A stretch of DNA of 64,000 bases, from positions 53,655 through 117,654 of the forward strand of contig JAFUGG010000018.1 in the NCBI GenBank assembly GCA_017469525.1, given 5' to 3'. This stretch comes from Bacteroidaceae bacterium. Its GTDB lineage: Bacteria; Bacteroidota; Bacteroidia; Bacteroidales; Bacteroidaceae. A program made the position numbers and the translations under genes. Of the stretch, positions 63,258 to 64,000 are shown one piece after another. Every line of letters starts with the position of its first letter. Positions within the stretch are counted from its first letter, which is position 1. The notes under the pieces were generated by a model that saw nothing but the letters and a program-made list of their open reading frames with translations, was not told where the DNA came from and did not search any database.

Positions 63258-63896
63258 TTATTCTTTAAAGTCGAATTCCAGTTGCGGCGAGCCGAGGAGG
63301 TTGAAGGTGAGACGATGGTAGGGCGTAGTGCCATGCTTGCGAATGGCCTGGCGGTGAACAGGTGCCGGGTAGCCCTTGTTGCTGTCCCAGTGATAGACGG
63401 GGTACTCTTCGTGAAGCTTCTTCATGCAGTCGTCCCTGTACGTCTTCGCCAGAATGCTTGCAGCAGCAATGCTCATGTACTTGCCGTCACCCTTCACGAT
63501 GGTGGTGTAGGGCAGGGCCTCTCCCCTCCCACCTCCTGAAAGAGGGGGAGTATATGGCGTGAAGCGGTTGCCGTCCACGATAATCTCCTCAGGCTGCACC
63601 TTCAGCCCATCGAGGGCACGGTGCATGGCAAGGATGCTGGCACGCAGGATATTAATCTTATCTATTTCCTCATTGCTAACGATACCTACAGCCCAAGCCA
63701 CTGCCTCGCGTTCGATAACCTCCCGCAGAGCATAACGCTTCCTCTCGCTGAGTTGCTTGGAGTCATTGAGCATGTCGCTCTTAAAGTCAGGTGGAAGGAT
63801 GACGGCAGCAGCATAGACAGGTCCGGCCAGGCAGCCTCTGCCTGCCTCGTCGCAACCTGCCTCAATGACATCTTTATGATAATATGGCTCAAGCAT
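63258..63896 (-). CDS. rnhB: Ribonuclease HII
   Basis: I start it at ATG 63896 ([21 protein letters not shown]); a GTG lies one codon upstream. The 212-residue enzyme has the RNase HII active-site motif [15 protein letters not shown] with the paired acidic residues, the later conserved Asp of IIVDGN, and the [13 protein letters not shown] substrate loop. It removes ribonucleotides from RNA-DNA hybrids. About 14 residues after DGNRF ([18 protein letters not shown]) are encoded by a GC-rich palindromic element and look like an insertion in a surface loop. Confidence 0.95.
   Translation of the reverse strand: MLEPYYHKDVIEAGCDEAGRGCLAGPVYAAAVILPPDFKSDMLNDSKQLSERKRYALREVIEREAVAWAVGIVSNEEIDKINILRASILAMHRALDGLKVQPEEIIVDGNRFTPYTPPLSGGGRGEALPYTTIVKGDGKYMSIAAASILAKTYRDDCMKKLHEEYPVYHWDSNKGYPAPVHRQAIRKHGTTPYHRLTFNLLGSPQLEFDFKE
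63514..63551. repeat. GC-rich palindromic element inside rnhB
   Basis: CCTCTCCCCTCCCACCTCC and GAAAGAGGGGGAG encode [12 protein letters not shown]. Confidence 0.7.
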
Positions 63897-63899
63897 CAC

Positions 63900-63957
63900 T
63901 TTTTACTTTTCACTTTTCACCTCTTCACCTTTTCACTTTTTACTTTTTCACCTTTTA
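63900..63957. repeat. Heptad spacer repeat, unit TTTTCAC
   Basis: Units of TTTTCAC or TTTTTAC type in near-tandem fill the space upstream of rnhB. Confidence 0.65.
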
Positions 63958-64000
63958 ATAATGGTTCGGAGGATGAACCAGAAGTGACGGAGGACGGTGG
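63948..64000 (-). CDS. Possible C-terminal end of an upstream gene (runs off the window)
   Basis: On the minus strand one frame is open from the window edge to TGA at 63948-63950 and reads TVLRHFWFILRTIIKR. It is short, basic and hydrophobic, as at the end of a membrane protein. It overlaps the start of the spacer repeat. No family can be assigned. Confidence 0.3.
   Translation of the reverse strand, partial: TVLRHFWFILRTIIKR

Overview
The window comes from a Bacteroidales chromosome and looks Prevotella-like. The evidence is the recurring Bacteroidota sigma-ABfr -7 element (TAnnTTTG) upstream of about nine genes, DUF6377, DUF5686 and DUF4833 proteins, GLUG-repeat surface proteins that share a C-terminal 'NLAGQR...GINI..GKK' tail, and a sufBCD-sufS locus. 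No rRNA, tRNA, transposase, phage gene or CRISPR array was found. Most genes are ordinary chromosomal ones. The non-coding and repeat content is unusual.

Layout. 1-4.8 kb: the tail of an acyl carrier protein, a CrtI-like FAD oxidoreductase, a DUF5686 outer-membrane protein and a DUF4833 protein, possibly the end of a lipid or aryl-polyene cluster. 5-8.6 kb: a thioredoxin-fold lipoprotein without a CXXC motif, and pnp. 8.9-15.8 kb: a membrane-anchored DUF6377 regulator divergent from a 1710-residue surface protein. 16.6-32.1 kb: a histidine kinase and NtrC-type regulator, then a nine-gene export operon (six FtsX/MacB-type permeases in three pairs, one ATPase, one HlyD-type adaptor, one TolC-type channel). 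A consensus sigma-54 promoter and two upstream dyads precede the operon. 32.1-37.5 kb: sufB-sufC-sufD-lolA-like-sufS. 38.4-43.5 kb: rimP-nusA-infB and cvpA. 43.7-49.7 kb: GH105, GH2, a GHMP kinase resembling galacturonokinase and a nucleotidyltransferase, probably for pectin-fragment degradation and sugar-acid salvage. 49.9-51.4 kb: birA-like gene and pyrH. 51.4-59.5 kb: two GLUG-repeat surface proteins, one with its C-terminal tail out of frame. 60.4-63.9 kb: rnhB, a nuclease-GLUG fusion and a nuclease-fold protein that lacks catalytic residues.

How parts work together. The kinase and regulator have their own housekeeping-type promoter and probably activate the sigma-54 promoter of the adjacent export operon. 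The four carbohydrate genes are co-directional behind one promoter. The large secreted proteins share a C-terminal tail that suggests a common export and anchoring route.

Most notable. (1) A GC-rich palindromic element family is inserted in frame into at least six proteins (regulator, kinase, TolC-type channel, two permeases, ATPase) and RNase HII. (2) The sigma-54 promoter and paired dyads precede the exporter. (3) A 9-bp direct repeat spaced by 14 bp puts the sorting tail of a 1625-residue surface protein out of frame; deleting one unit would restore it. (4) Several palindrome families, degenerate 7-9 bp spacer repeats and a 181-bp dispersed repeat lie between genes.
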